Source of the DNA: Metellina segmentata
Lineage: Eukaryota > Arthropoda > Arachnida > Araneae > Tetragnathidae
Direction: 5' to 3'
Assembly: GCA_947359465.1 (NCBI GenBank)
Contig: OX375881.1
Location: 77,399,914 to 77,463,913 of the forward strand
Length of the DNA: 64,000 bases
How positions within the stretch are numbered: the first letter of the stretch is position 1; every line of letters begins with the position of its first letter. A model generated the notes under the pieces. The model worked only from the letters and a program-made list of their open reading frames with translations, made no database searches and was not told where the DNA came from. Positions 24,034 through 35,730 of the stretch are shown in pieces. Both the position numbers and the translations under genes were made by a program.

Positions 24034-24682
24034 AGGGGGCCCGCCCTCTGCTCGCTAACGCTCGCCAACCCCCAGAGGATTCCTTCGCAATCCTCATTGG
24101 TTCGCTAGGCGAACCTATGCTCGCTTCGCTCGCATCAATGAAGACATGTGTCCTAGCAGAAGGAATTGTTAACAAAATATGATATTCCAAAAAATATTTT
24201 TCAAATCTAAATTTTATGCTGTTTATCAGAAAAGATATTTACAGTACCTCTGGAATCAGAATTCAAATGGAAACTTTGAGCAAATTTTGACTCGAAATGT
24301 GAGCATTGATTTGGAAATTGAAAACCCAGCATGTTGGTTGTGTGTACATTTACCCAGCACTCGAGCCACCCACGCTTTTTCATTGAGTTTGTTGTCGAAA
24401 GTTGTAATGCAAGCGTCTTGTTGAACTATAATAGTTTGCCCCGAAACGGACTTTTTTTAAAATGACCCTGAAAAGATCCTCCGTTTTCTTTGATTTCTAT
24501 TATTTACTGCAACAGCTCGACTAAAATTCATTTTTTTTTTCAATAAAATTTCATCCGATAACGCTATAAATTAAATTGAAGCGCGAGGCTTTGGGATAAA
24601 CAAAGAATCGTACAATGTTGCCAAAACGCGAAAACAAATAACGTCTTTTTTGCGTGCCACGTAAGAGAATTATATATATAGA
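24034..24682 (+). mobile_element. Non-autonomous element with GC-rich hairpin head
   Basis: About 650 bp, sharply bounded. It begins with a GC-rich head (24034-24133) holding the hairpin 'gaggatt..aatcctc' (24075-24095), the near-perfect palindrome 'ggttcgctaggcgaacc' (24099-24115) and direct repeats of 'gctcgc'. An AT-richer body without coding capacity follows, ending in 'aattatatatatagat'. A 25-28-bp phrase ('ataaccgtattaaaaatata' and following) lies before it (24006-24032) and twice after it (24684-24737). That resembles a long target duplication or an insertion into a short tandem repeat. The 81-codon frame at 24179-24424 is inside and looks non-coding. Class unknown. Confidence 0.5.
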
Positions 24683-24683
24683 T

Positions 24684-24740
24684 ATAACCGCGTATTAAAA
24701 ATATATTTAAATATAACCGTATTAAAAATATATTTAACTA
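24684..24740 (+). repeat. Tandem 27-bp phrase beside the hairpin element
   Basis: Two copies of 'ataaccg(cg)tattaaaaatat' plus 'atttaa', matching 24006-24032 on the other side of the element. Confidence 0.75.
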
Positions 24741-24762
24741 TATTATATTTGAATCTATATAT

Positions 24763-25290
24763 TATCTGCTAATAAATATGATATTAATATGTTTAATAAC
24801 ACAAATCAACAAAGCCAGACTAATTATTATACTGTAAAACTGCTACAGAGCCAAAAACGCATTTCATTAATTGAACAAATAATCTTTAAAAACACAGACA
24901 CTCTGTTAATTGGAGGTAGGGTAAACAAAAATGTATTGTATATTTAAATATATTATCTGCGAATAAATACATTAATTTATGTAATGACGCAAATCCACAA
25001 AGGCAGAGTAATTATTATCCGGATAAACAGCTACAGAGTTTTAAAAACTCATATCACTTAACGAGCCAATACTTCTTTGAAAACACAGACACTGTTAATA
25101 AGAGGTCGGATATATATAAACAAAAGTCTATAGTATACTTATATCTATTGTCTGCAAATAAATGCTATATTAATGTATTTAATGACACAAATCCACAAAG
25201 GCAGAATAATTACTATATTGTAAAACTGCTACAGAGCCAAAAACGCATATCAATTATCGAACAAATACTTCTTTTGAAAATAGGAAAATC
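24763..25290 (+). repeat. Tandem array, about 190-bp unit, three diverged copies
   Basis: Units start near 24763, 24954 and 25149 at 'tatctgc..aataaat'. Each contains 'acacaaatc.acaaag.cagaa/cta', 'ctacagag', 'aaaaacgcat' and 'aaaacacagacact' (last copy partial). Copies are visibly diverged, so the array is older than the one at 18421. The 97-codon frame at 25148-25441 crosses it and is not credible as a gene. Confidence 0.85.
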
Positions 25291-26147
25291 TCTACTCTCA
25301 ATTGAAAATGAGTTCATCTTTTCAGAGAAAGGCCTCCAGTTAGCAGATTGCTGGGGCTTCATTTGCATATTAAAGAAATTGAAGTGGCTGAGAAAAATGC
25401 TCTTTTTGTGCAGCAGCTCAAATATTATAAAATCAATTTAGGGAAATTAAGCACAGAAAGGGAAGAATGTCCCGCGATGACGCAAATGAAATTGAAAATG
25501 GCAGCGAAGTGGTGGTATTAGCTGTTGAGTATTCAAATGAAAGGCTTTAATACGACGAGAGCTAATATGAGTAGTCCGACCGATGCTAAGTTAAAGTCAC
25601 TGTCAATTGAATTATTCATTTAAATGCGTTTGGTGGATACGGAATTTAATCAGTCAAATATTTTAACAATCTTGAGGAATTAGCGCATTCATTATAATTT
25701 TTCTAAAATGACTCTTAGAGTATTTAAACACTGTTTATACAGTTAGGGCGATGTTACGTGGAAAGTATATTCAGTAATGTTTGTAAGACACATTTACACA
25801 CGGAAGTGTTAATGAGTGGGTCTTTGATAATGAACCATCCACAAATTTTGTTGATATATGGGTACGTTAAATGAAAGGGGACTTTTAACAATAAGCATGT
25901 TATATCAGAGGTGGAGTATATAGTTTAGTATGTAGCAATTGAGGTTAGTAAGAACATCAGATTTGTTTTCATGTTTCACATGTGATGTTATATCGTCATA
26001 TATATAGTGAGTGGACTTAGAGAAATTCTCATTTGAAACTACAAATAATTTGGTCTTGATTCAGTTTCGTGTAGACCTTATTTAGTTTTCAAGCATGAAT
26101 ATTTTAAAACTGATATGTATACTTGTTGAGATAAGGATGCATTTAAA
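25291..26147. other. Spacer, nothing recognised
   Basis: No feature was identified. Confidence 0.5.
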
Positions 26148-26587
26148 AATTTTATATTGTTGGTTGATCAACTGTTGAGTAGCATTCATATTTTTGTTTG
26201 GTGCGCTGTTGAATTTTGAAGCTATTAATCTGTCGGTTGTTGTACTGTTGCATTTTCAGACCGTTAAAATGCTGTCTGATGTTCTGTAAAATCGTGAAAC
26301 GATTGTACTGATGTTTATGATGAAAAATAGTTACTCAATAATACAGGTCTTTACGTTAATAATTTTATATTGTTGGTTTATTAACTGTTGTATTCCATTC
26401 ATATTGTTGTTAGGTGTGCTGTTGAATTTTCAAGCTGTTAAGCTGTCGGTTGATGTACTGTTGCATTTTCAGACCGTTAAATGATGGTTGATGTTTTGTA
26501 AAATCGTTAAACGATTGTACTGATGTTTTTTTGTTGAAAACTATTAAAAACGAATGGTTACTCAACCAATATAGGGGTCTTTACGCA
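26148..26587 (+). repeat. Tandem duplication, about 215-bp unit, two copies
   Basis: Unit 1 starts near 26148 and unit 2 near 26363. Both contain 'ttttatattgttggtt', 'ctgttgaattttgaagct/caagct', 'actgttgcattttcagaccg', 'gtaaaatcgt' with 'aaacgattgtactgatgttt', and end 'aggtctttacg/ggggtctttacg'. Divergence is moderate. Confidence 0.9.
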
Positions 26588-26859
26588 TCATGATAATAGT
26601 TTCGTAAAGACATGTTGGTTCATTGAGCCATACGATTCAAAATACTGATCATGTGTGAATTACATTTGCGAAAAGCCAAAACGTAAGTTACTTATCATTG
26701 CTATTTTGACGCATAAATTAAAGATGTTTATATTGTTTAATATCGATCTGTTTTAGTAATTTGTGTCATATTTAATACATCTTTTGTATCGAATCCATGA
26801 ATCGATTCTTGTTTGTTAAACTACGCAAAACTATACAGATTCCAATATATATGTTTTAG

Positions 26860-27345
26860 GAGTGGAGTGTACCATGATCTAGTAGGAGTGGAGTGTACCT
26901 TGAAAGTTGTAAGAATCGCACCAAGAAATAATATAGACTTCGGTGGTTACAGCATTGTACATTGAAAGTTATAAGGGTACAGCTACACTGTACGTTTATG
27001 AGCGGTGGTAAAGGCCTTGGCAATTTTTGTAGGCGCACTTCTAGTAGCTAGTTACGATAGATTAAAGCAACACATCTGTCTTTACGGTTGAACGAAAAAT
27101 AGTTTTGAAATAATTCTTTCCTTGGCGACTTTAGAAGAGCGCTAGAAAAATCGACAAGGCCGTTTCCCCCGCTCATAAACGTAGACTGTAGCTTTACCGT
27201 TTTAAGAATAGATCGCGCCAATAAAGAATAGACTACGGCCGTTACAGCAGTGTACCTTGAAAGTTATAAGAATCGCGCAAAAAAGAATATAGATTTCGGC
27301 CGATACATAAGTTGTACCTTGATGGTTATAAGAATCGCGCTTGTT
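26860..27345 (+). repeat. Degenerate tandem repeat, 60-70-bp unit
   Basis: The phrase 'gtgtaccttgaaagtt(a/g)taagaatcgc', followed by 'agaatatagac/attcgg' and 'ttacagca', recurs at about 26893, 26955 (damaged), 27249 and 27311. A short 'aggagtggagtgtacc' is doubled at 26860-26900. Units are unequal in preservation. Confidence 0.75.
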
Positions 27346-27409
27346 ATATCTGTAGCCGTAGTCAATAGATTAAAAACCCGAAGGATTAGAATATGAAAAA
27401 CTTCGGCAC

Positions 27410-27427
27410 ACACACACACACACACTG
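27410..27427. repeat. (CA)n microsatellite
   Basis: Uninterrupted alternating CA for about 18 bp. Confidence 0.95.
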
Positions 27428-29553
27428 TAACGTAGTGGGCCCAGTGGTGTGCCTTTCAACATAACGAAACAATCTAATTTACAAATAACTTGAACTTATT
27501 TTGAAAAGAATCATATATACACTATATTACAATAGATATTTGCATCCCTTTGTCGTGAGTGCTTCAAAACAGGTAAAAACTCAACAGCCGTGGCCTCATA
27601 AACGAGCACCACCAAACAAAATTCTCTCTTCAGTTCAAGCTCAGCAACCAATCCCCTGTGTCGCCCTCCCCCCCCCCATTCAGCCAACCACAATCACTTA
27701 CACTAAAAACAAACGGGGCGGCTGTTGCGACATCCATAAGAGTGGCTCGGGCAGATGTTTCAGGAATTCTCGATCAGTGGCGGTGTTCGAGACGCTACAA
27801 CACATACACAATAAGCAATAATTCAAAAAGGTAAGGTAAATATATTTTATTTACTGGTAAAAGAATCAAAGGACATCTATTTGATTTATTAAGATAACGC
27901 TAAACAGGATATCTTATAAACATATCATTTCAGTAACTTATTTTATTAGGAAAATATAGTGAATAGTAAGCTTTGTGAGGACAGGAATTATCGTACATAA
28001 ATAAAACCTCTACATTTTGACAAAATGAAACATTAAAAAATGTGTTTCCAATAACACGGCTTAATACCTTTGTGTTTGTCGTCACTGTCGAATAGGTGAA
28101 ATTAGATGTCTTACTCATTTTGATACGTGTTCGTACCATGATACCACTACCATCTTATTACTACTTTTTTGTCTTCGAGATTGCAGAGATTGCAAGGGTT
28201 GCCGCGTTCTCACCAAATGTCTGATTTGAGAGAACCAGTTACCAGTCTGTGAACAAATGTTCACTCACCAATGAAGATCTCCATTGAATGAGAATCCAAT
28301 TTCAAACTTTCTTGCTCCAGATTATGTTTCTCTTTGTTGGGATGAAGTGAGAAGGATAAGAATTGCTGGAGATCTGGTTCAGTGAACTGTTACTGAGACA
28401 ACGGTATAGGTAAACAATCTTGAAACTTGTTCTAGAGCCAGTAATAAGCATTCCATAAATGTCAGTCAGATAACTTTTTAAAGACACATGCATTTAATGT
28501 AAAATTCTTCTTCTATAGAAATTAATCTTTTGACGCTTGAGTGTAGTTGTAAAAAATAGCATCAACTTAGTTCACAGAAAACTACCTTTAAAACCTTGAA
28601 ATGTCATTTTATGGCATATTCAGGTCTTATATGATATTTCTTTATCCTATTCTTCTGATTGTAGTTTTATTTTTAATAATTACAAAAATGGTCAATCTAG
28701 TATTTTTATGGAGTCTTAATTTCTGATTTAAGTGTGTGTGTGTGCAAACTTTAAACTGTCGAATTATAAGATACATATAATTTATTTTAACCTTTTATTC
28801 CGCACATTTGTAGGATTACTATCACTTGTTCAACGTCGTATACTTTTAAATTTACACAAATTCAATTTATACGAATACGATTTTAAAATTTCAATTTTTA
28901 CAAAAACAATTTTCAGGACTAAACAGTACTTCTGCAACGATCACACGCTTGAGAGAGGTTTCAAGAAACGTGTGCCACTGTTAATGAACAGCAGACCCAT
29001 CTTTTCTCTTTTAAGAATATGCGTGATATATATTAGTCATGTTGAAATCTCTATCTTGAACAAGAATGATAAATTATTGTAATATACTATTTTCATTTGA
29101 TGGAATAGCATGGTGTTAACTTGTGTGTTGTCTAGAAGACAATCTCTATGTGGAGTACAAACTTCGATTAAGATCTCCAACTATGGTCTTTTAGTATCTA
29201 CCATCTATTTTCAGTCTGCCATCAATAATCAATGACTAACAAGCCACAATTAATGGTTGTATACTCTGAATTCGTCATAGGACTGTCAAATAAATAGGAT
29301 GGCCCTAAATAACTTCCACAATTTGGTATTGTCTGTGACTAAATCAAGTAAGAGGAATGGAACAAAATTTTGCATTGAGCTTTTTAAAAGTCACGGGATG
29401 AGGTTTTCCGAGAAAAACATTATTCCAAAAGTCGCCAATAGGGGAAATGTAGCGTTGTCGTAGTCGAAAACAGATGAATATTTGTATTAAATGCAGATAA
29501 AATGGATTATACAGTTTCGACATTGTAAGCTTTGTTCTATAAATTGTTTATAA
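27428..29553. other. Spacer, nothing recognised
   Basis: A less AT-rich patch at 27560-27800 has a C-run near 27668-27677. Frames of 106 codons (27501-27821 plus) and 116 codons (28732-29082 plus) show no recognised domain. The second contains 'FCNDHTLERGF', faintly like the end of a THAP zinc-finger motif, but the upstream C2CH residues are missing, so I do not call it. Confidence 0.45.
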
Positions 29554-29555
29554 TA

Positions 29556-30036
29556 CACTACCCAACAATAATAGACCGGACAGCAAGATGTGATGGTATA
29601 AGGGAAATAATGCATGCTTTAATAGGGGGACGGTCCTCCACGTGCTGCAATTACAACCTTCTGGACATAGTTTCAACAAGGTTTTGATACACATCTATTG
29701 GGTATTTGTGTCACAAAAATGTTCTATAGCGTTTCGGTCGGGATTCTAAGCAGGCCAGGGAAGACGTTTTACATCCATATCTTGATACCACTGCTTGACA
29801 GATGCTGCAACATGACATAGAACGTTGTCTTCTTGGAAGTAACATTCGTTAATTCCATAAAATTGCAAGAGCGTGGGAAGTACCCGATTGTCTAAAATGT
29901 TCATGTAGGCGTCGGCTTTCAATTTACCAGGAATACCATGCAAATGTCCCAGGCAATACCACGAAAAACACCTCCAAACAAGTAGTCGGACTTTATACAA
30001 ATCCGCTGGCGTCCGGTCCATTATTGTACGGTAGTG
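29556..30036 (-). mobile_element. Internally deleted Tc1-like element (481 bp)
   Basis: Inverted repeats of 25 bp: left starts 'cactacccaacaataatag', right read inverted starts 'cactaccgtacaataatgg', both ending 'accgga', with about three mismatches. TA dinucleotides flank it (29554-29555 and 30037-30038). The minus-strand frame 30021-29746 (91 codons) holds the transposase middle, and the 5' part of the gene has been lost by deletion. Confidence 0.9.
29690..30021 (-). pseudogene. Tc1-like transposase fragment
   Basis: Reads VRLLVWRCFSWYCLGHLHGI, then the second catalytic block CYFQEDNVLCHVA (Asp kept), then KRLPWPA, a stop (at 29746-29748), and NPDRNAIEHF with the third catalytic Glu. Canonical Tc1 reads 'FQ.DNA..H.A' and 'W.AQSPDLNPIE..W'. 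The DNA-binding half and first catalytic Asp are absent. The block lies inside its own terminal repeats, so it is a derivative of a once complete element, not a chance fragment. Confidence 0.85.
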
Positions 30037-30050
30037 TATTTACATAATTA

Positions 30051-30793
30051 CAGTAGAACTCCATTTATCCAGATCGCTTCGAGAGAAAAATAATTAAAAT
30101 CCGCATTTTAAAAGTTTCTTATCGTTGAATCATTAAAACGAAAAAGACGAAATGTCAATTCAGGACATAAGAAATCTCATAGTGAAAATTCCTGGATGTT
30201 CGGAGTGCAGTGCAGGGACGTAGGCTGGTGTGGTGATTCTTCGGAACCTGGATTACAAATTATCAGTGAAGATGAACTCATTAAAAGTGTGAGAGAAGAA
30301 CTCATTGATGACCCGGAAGATGACTACGACATTGCTTCTCAACCAGACGTGTGACCGTCAGCTAGCAAGGCGTTTCAGCGTCTTGACACAGCGCTTAAAT
30401 GGATAGAGCGGCAGCTTGAGTGCGACCATTTAAAGCTACTCACCGTCAACCCCATGCTAGACTTGGCTGCACGAAAACAAGTTAAGACAATAAAACAACT
30501 GACTTTGACCGATATGTTCATGCAATGATGCATTTTAATACGATGTGTTGATACAAATATAAACAAAATTGTTTTCATAGTCTTTAAATTACATTTCATA
30601 CTATAAAGCAAAATTCGTTACTATGAAACAAAATTCGTTCGAAGTTTAAAATTCGTTACTAAAACTTCGTTATAAAGCAAATTTTTTTACTAAGAAATAA
30701 CCTTTTTTCATGTGCTATCCAATTATATGTGTAATATTTTATTATCCGTATGGGGTCTGGTCCCAATTGATCCGAATAATTGTAGTTCTATTG
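30051..30793 (+). mobile_element. Internally deleted pogo/Tigger-like element (743 bp)
   Basis: Inverted ends: left 'cagtagaactccatttat', right read inverted 'caatagaactacaattat'. They have the CAGTAGAAC-type start usual for pogo/Tigger. TA flanks both sides (30049-30050 and 30794-30795). It keeps only the 3' part of the transposase. It starts 14 bp after the Tc1-like element, so two TA-targeting elements sit side by side. Confidence 0.85.
30216..30527 (+). pseudogene. pogo/Tigger-like transposase C-terminal remnant
   Basis: Reads DVGWCGDSSEPGLQIISEDE, then LIKSVREEL, an acidic DDPEDDYD stretch, a stop after SQPDV, and SKAFQRLDTALKWIERQLEC. The pattern 'acidic linker, then A..ALD..L.WIE.Q' is the usual tail of Tigger/jerky-type transposases. 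The DNA-binding and DDE parts are deleted. One in-frame stop (30352-30354). Confidence 0.75.
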
Positions 30794-30944
30794 TAATTAT
30801 AAAATTGCAGATGTCTTGAGTCTGCTAGTTCTACTAAATTATGAAAATTACTGAGCCAAAGGTAATACGTACAGGTTGTTGATGTTAAATATCAATGGCT
30901 AATTGCTGACAAATCTTGTTAGAAACTATATAATTTTAATGTTT

Positions 30945-31132
30945 TATTCGAACATTTATTTGGGTTGATGTAGAAGTTTGGAGAGTGGGGTACCAGCTCA
31001 GGTGTTGCCTCGTCATCTGACCGCGGTTCAAAATTACGAGGTGTTGTCCTCGGATCTTTCCCTTAAATGACTGCTCCCGGACCGTCGTCAATAGCCCGTT
31101 GTTACCATTACCATTACCATTCGAACATTTAT
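30945..31132 (+). repeat. tRNA-derived SINE, family A, 5'-truncated, with 14-bp target duplication
   Basis: The SINE body (30959-31118) starts inside the family-A consensus ('gtttggagagtggggtacca') and lacks the tRNA-like head. It ends in 'gttaccattaccattacc'. It is flanked by an exact 14-bp duplication 'attcgaacatttat' at 30945-30958 and 31119-31132. Truncation at the 5' side plus a target duplication is the signature of LINE-driven insertion. Confidence 0.93.
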
Positions 31133-31686
31133 AAAGTTTGAAAAACACGAATATAATATGAAGGAAAAGATAAACCATCAATCAATGCAGGAAATAGGGC
31201 ATTTAACTTTGTATTTGAAATCAATATTGTCAATACTGAAATTGATCGGAAATCATTGAATGATTAACAATCCATTCAAGGTGCTTGATACAGCACCTGT
31301 CTAAGAATTCATGCATCCAGAGAATGATAAATTACCCATTTAACTTTACAATACCACCTAATGAAATTTTAACGAGGGAAAACGAAAAAAACACAATAGT
31401 TTGAGTATTTAATGAATAAATGGTGTGGAAAATACTTTATTTTTGTCACCAATTTAGTTATTTCTTAAAGTGAATTAATTGATTTGATAGAATGAACATT
31501 GAATAGGAATGTATCATATATTATGTAACTCAATAGATTCGGTTCAGTAAAACTTTCAAACTAGTATTTTGTCTGACAATGCGTCAAATTGAATTACCCT
31601 CAAGCAAATAGAAATCGTCGAATAAGTTTTAAAATTGAAACATTTCAAGGTATCTTGATTGCATAAAAAATATTACTTGTGGATAT
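31133..31686. other. AT-rich spacer, nothing recognised
   Basis: No feature was identified. Confidence 0.5.
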
Positions 31687-31880
31687 GTCACTAATATGTG
31701 ACGCATCCACATATTAGTGAGCCAGCTCAAGTTTTGACTTCGTTATATGATCGTGGTTCAAAAGAGCGAAATGTTGCTCTCGGTTCTTGCCCTTCTGGAT
31801 TGATCCCGGACTATAGCCAATATCCCGTTGCGTTGCTGCAGTGTGACATTGATGTAACTACCTACCGTCACTAATTTGTG
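31687..31880 (+). repeat. tRNA-derived SINE, family A, 5'-truncated, with target duplication
   Basis: The body (31701-31866) has 'gccagctcaagttttgac', 'tgatcgtggttcaaaa' and the end 'gctgcagtgtgacattgatg'. The flanking duplication 'gtcactaat(a/t)tgtg' lies at 31687-31700 and 31867-31880 (13 of 14 bases match). Like the copy at 30945 it lacks the head. Confidence 0.88.
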
Positions 31881-33765
31881 TGTGTGTGTACATCAAACAT
31901 TCTTGCAAATAATTCAAACATAAAATGTTACCAATTGAAATTTTGCAAAACAAAATCTTCACGAAAAGTGTTTCACCAACTTTGGTTCAGTTCTGATATT
32001 AATTAAAAAAATACTGCAAGATAACAGTTCTTCTATCTAACAGTATTTTTCAGACACTGTAAGCGGATATGTGATTTTGCAAAAGTCATTCATTAGAAAA
32101 TAATATCAATTTAATCTGTTTTAGTGCAATCACTTTAAGTAACATGGAAAAAGTCGGGCTTCAAATAAAGTCTATTATTAGATTGGATCCAGTTTCATGT
32201 TTCATTTCATCAAAATTTCAATTTTATCAAAACACCTTTAACGAGAATCCTCATTATTTACATTGAGCATCAAGGTATCACTTATTCAATTTTATCTCGT
32301 TTTCAATGGCTGCCGGGACGCACCTGGTGAAAATATTTATTCGAAAGTGAATTGGTGAATTTTGAGAAGAAATCCAAGTTCGCTTTTTGTACAAACACAA
32401 ATGAAGTGTGGAGTGCCGAGTGTATCATTATTGTAATTGCCATCGGTGAGAAAGTAATAGTGGAGTAAAAAACAGTTCCGCTTAAAAAAGAAACGAATAA
32501 AATCGTCTGAAAGGGAATACGATAAATTGAATGGACTTTACGTTCGAAACTAACAATCTTCTTTTAGCTCAGGATGGGAAGATAGGGTGAAACAGGAGAT
32601 TTTCATCTCGCATTTGATAGGGTCCAATCCTTTCTGCTGGAGAGGAAATAAAAAAATTCCTTCCGATTCCCACCATTTAGTTCCTCTTAACTTCGACTGG
32701 GAATAAAAAGTAAAACTTCACGCAAACGGAAACGCATGCATCAAAGCTCGGTATTTTATCAAAAGGACGACGATTTTAGCAGTTTTTTGCGAGCTCGCCT
32801 TCTTGGCAAAAATATTTTTTGAACCTGCGCTCGGGTTTTGTGCAAAAAGATCGGTGCCCAAAATCGAAACTTAAGCGTGCGATGTTGTAGAGAAGGTGCG
32901 TTAGTCACGTGATTTATGGAGACAATTGTTGGTTGGAAGCCTTCTTATCCACGGTGTTTACGGTGTCGAATGAAAGTATCAAAGTGTAGGAAGCTGAAAG
33001 AAAAGAAATCTTCCACCTCCACTACCATTACATCGAGTGAAATATTATGCGAAAGGTAATTTCTTTATTCCTAAGTAAAACGGGAGTTGAAATGTTGAGT
33101 AAATTAGATATTCTTCAGAGAACGAAAAGGCGGTCCGTATTGAAATTTATGTCCCCCTTTTTTGCAAATTTTAGCTGTTGGAATTGAAAGCCGAGAGCGT
33201 GAAAAATTTTCATCGCTTTTTTTTAATGAAATTTTATGTGTTTGTTTCTTTGGTGGTATTTTTATCCTGTCTTCTATTCGAGACGTCGTTGCGCGAAATT
33301 AAAGCCCTGAACGGGAAGATAAAAATAAAGTAATTTCAGCTAGTTCCCGTCTGCGATAATGTTTTGGACTCCCTTGCTTGCTTGGGTTCAGAAATGATTG
33401 CCAAGATGTGAAGTATTTTTTTATCAGATTGCAAAGAAAGTTTTTCTGTTTACCATAGGACACCAAACATCAACATCGAAAGACGCTTCATGTTTTGCGA
33501 TTTTCATTTGCCTGATGAACACTGGCACGAAATTAATGGGGTGGGGAACAAGCTAAACCCAGTCCTGCCATACGCATGACGGGAATTAAATAAACCCCCT
33601 GCAGGTTTCGCCGAGAAATGAGAAAGCGACACTTGAAATACTTTGTGTGAAACAAATATATATTTATCAAGAATTCTAAAAAATATATTGAGATAGAGGG
33701 AATTACGACCTGTGAATTTTGGAGTGCAGAAAGAATCTTTGAGTAGAGATCAAGAGAGATAGGTG
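31881..33765. other. Unique-looking spacer; possible non-coding host exon near 33050
   Basis: Begins with a short (GT)n run (31876-31888). From about 32280 to 33650 the sequence is visibly less AT-rich than its surroundings and shares nothing with the repeat families here. A 'gcgaaaggtaatttc' donor-like site at 33050-33065 follows such sequence. It may hold an untranslated exon or regulatory DNA of a host gene, but no protein frame supports this. Confidence 0.25.
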
Positions 33766-34660
33766 ATCTGATTCGTTATCACGTCGTGACGTGGGAAAAT
33801 ATATGTGTAGGGAAAAAGATGAAAGCGATATAATTCGTTATCAGGTCATGATGCGGGGAAAATCTCAGAGTAGGGAAAATTAGAAAGATGATATGATTCG
33901 TTATCAGGTCGTGACGTGGGAAAAATATTTGTGTAGTGAAAAAGATGAAAGTGATATGATTCGTTATCAGGTCATGAAGTGGGAAAAATCTCAGAGTAGG
34001 GAAAATTAGAAAGATGATATGATTCGTTATCAGGTCGTGACGAGGGAAAAATATTTGTGTAGTGAAAAAGATGAAAGTGATATGATTCGTTATCAGGTCA
34101 TGATGCGGGAAAAATCTCAGAGTAGGGAAAATTAGAAAGATGATATGATTCGTTATCAGGTCGTGACGTGGGAAAAATATTTGTGTAGTGAAAAAGATGA
34201 AAGTGATATGATTCGTTATCAGGTCATGATGCGGGAAAAATCTCAGAGTAGGGAAAATTAGAAAGATGATATGATTCGTTATCAGGTCGTGACGTGGGAG
34301 AAATATTTGTGTAGGGAAAAATATGAAAGTGATATGATTTGTTATCAGGTCATGATGCGGGGAAATTCTCAGAGTAGGGAAAATTAGAAAGATATGATTT
34401 GTTATTAGGTCGTGACGTGGGAGAAATATTTGTGTAGGGAAAAAAATATGAAAGTGATATGATTCGTTATCAGGTCATGATGCGGGAAAAATCTCAGAGT
34501 AGGGAAAATTAGGAAGGTGATATGATTCCTTATCGGGATGTGGTTAGGGAAAAATCCCTCGGTAGGGAAAAAAAGAAGTGATCGGATTCTTTATCAGGTT
34601 GTCACGCAGGTTAGCAGGGATAAAAAGAGGGAAGTGGTTGGATTCGTTATCAGATCGTGG
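33766..34660 (+). repeat. Two-level minisatellite: 63-bp monomers A and B in a 126-bp unit
   Basis: Every monomer starts 'gattcgttatcaggtc'. Type A continues 'gtgacgtgggaaaaatattt' and has 'agatgaaagtgatat'. Type B continues 'atgatgcgggaaaaatctca' and has 'attagaaagatgatat'. A and B alternate for about six pairs from 33771 to 34528. After that, decayed single monomers run to about 34660, with scattered remnants to 34825. The alternation makes a higher-order repeat, as in young satellites. No frame crosses it. Confidence 0.95.
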
Positions 34661-35729
34661 TAAGGGAAAAAAAAAATCTTTGAGTAGGGAAAAAGAGGGA
34701 GATGATGCGGTAAAAATCTCTGAGTAAGGATAATAAAGTGGTGATTTTATTCATTATCCGGTCATGACGTGGAACAAATATCATATTAAGTAAAAAGAGG
34801 GAAGTGATTTGATTGGTTATGGAATACAGCACAGCAGCACAGGAGCCCATAGTTAATGAAGTTAATTGCACATTTGTTCGTTCCCTCATCGGTTTGAACA
34901 CGCGTATACTGTGTACTGTCAACTGATGAGTTGTTTTAGTTATAGTGTTCAGTCACCTTTCAGACAGAAAAGATGTCAGCAAGATTTAGGACATCAAACT
35001 ACTTGAGCCTACATCAAGCATTGTTTTTCAATCTTCAGTGTTAGTTTACATTTCCATGGATACCATAGCCATAGTTCAGTTTCCAAGCAATTAAAAACTT
35101 GGGTAATAAGCTTACTATTTCACTTCTGCTTAAAAAAAATAAGGTGTTAAATTCAGAAGTATTTACTCAAGTTTGTAATAAGAAGCGATGTACGATTATA
35201 TGAATTGTAGGCACGAATATTAAATAGTACATTTAAACTACAAATTAATAAATATTAAATTATGCTAGAAAGTCACAATTTTTCTAACAGTAATCATTGA
35301 TTATAGGCTAGCTCAATCAGCAGTGAATATGAATCCAATTAATGAATTTATCAAACGCATTCATAAATAGTTCACACAACAGTTGCATGCATTGGAACAT
35401 TTTGTCTTTCAACCTGTGCACATCAGCAGCTAAACTATAATAATAATCATGAGGCAGCAATAAAGAAATTAATAAACATTAAATAACAGCTACAGAATTT
35501 CTTACTAATACATACTGATAAATTCCTCTTTTACTCAATATGCACACGTGTAATATTCTTAGTAAAGACAACAAACTGAATTTTTCATATTGCTATAAAA
35601 GAAAATTGTGATAAAAAAATATTACTTTTATAAAAATTATTTCAAACAATATAAAAAATAATGTTTTAGTTCCCATACCTATTTTATACTATTGTAATTA
35701 CATCGATTATATTTAGTTGTAGGAGTACG
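34661..35729. other. Minisatellite remnants, then AT-rich spacer
   Basis: Decayed monomer traces ('attatccggtcatgacgtgg' near 34753) end near 34825. Beyond that nothing was recognised. The frame at 34650-34922 minus overlaps the remnants and is not credible. Confidence 0.55.
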
Positions 35730-35730
35730 T

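Noticed and set aside
28732..29082. THAP-like zinc finger
   Set aside because: Only a short 'FCNDH...' phrase fits; the upstream Cys pair and AVPTLF-type tail are missing.
33766..34660. CRISPR array
   Set aside because: Monomers are contiguous 63-bp repeats without unique spacers, in a eukaryotic setting.
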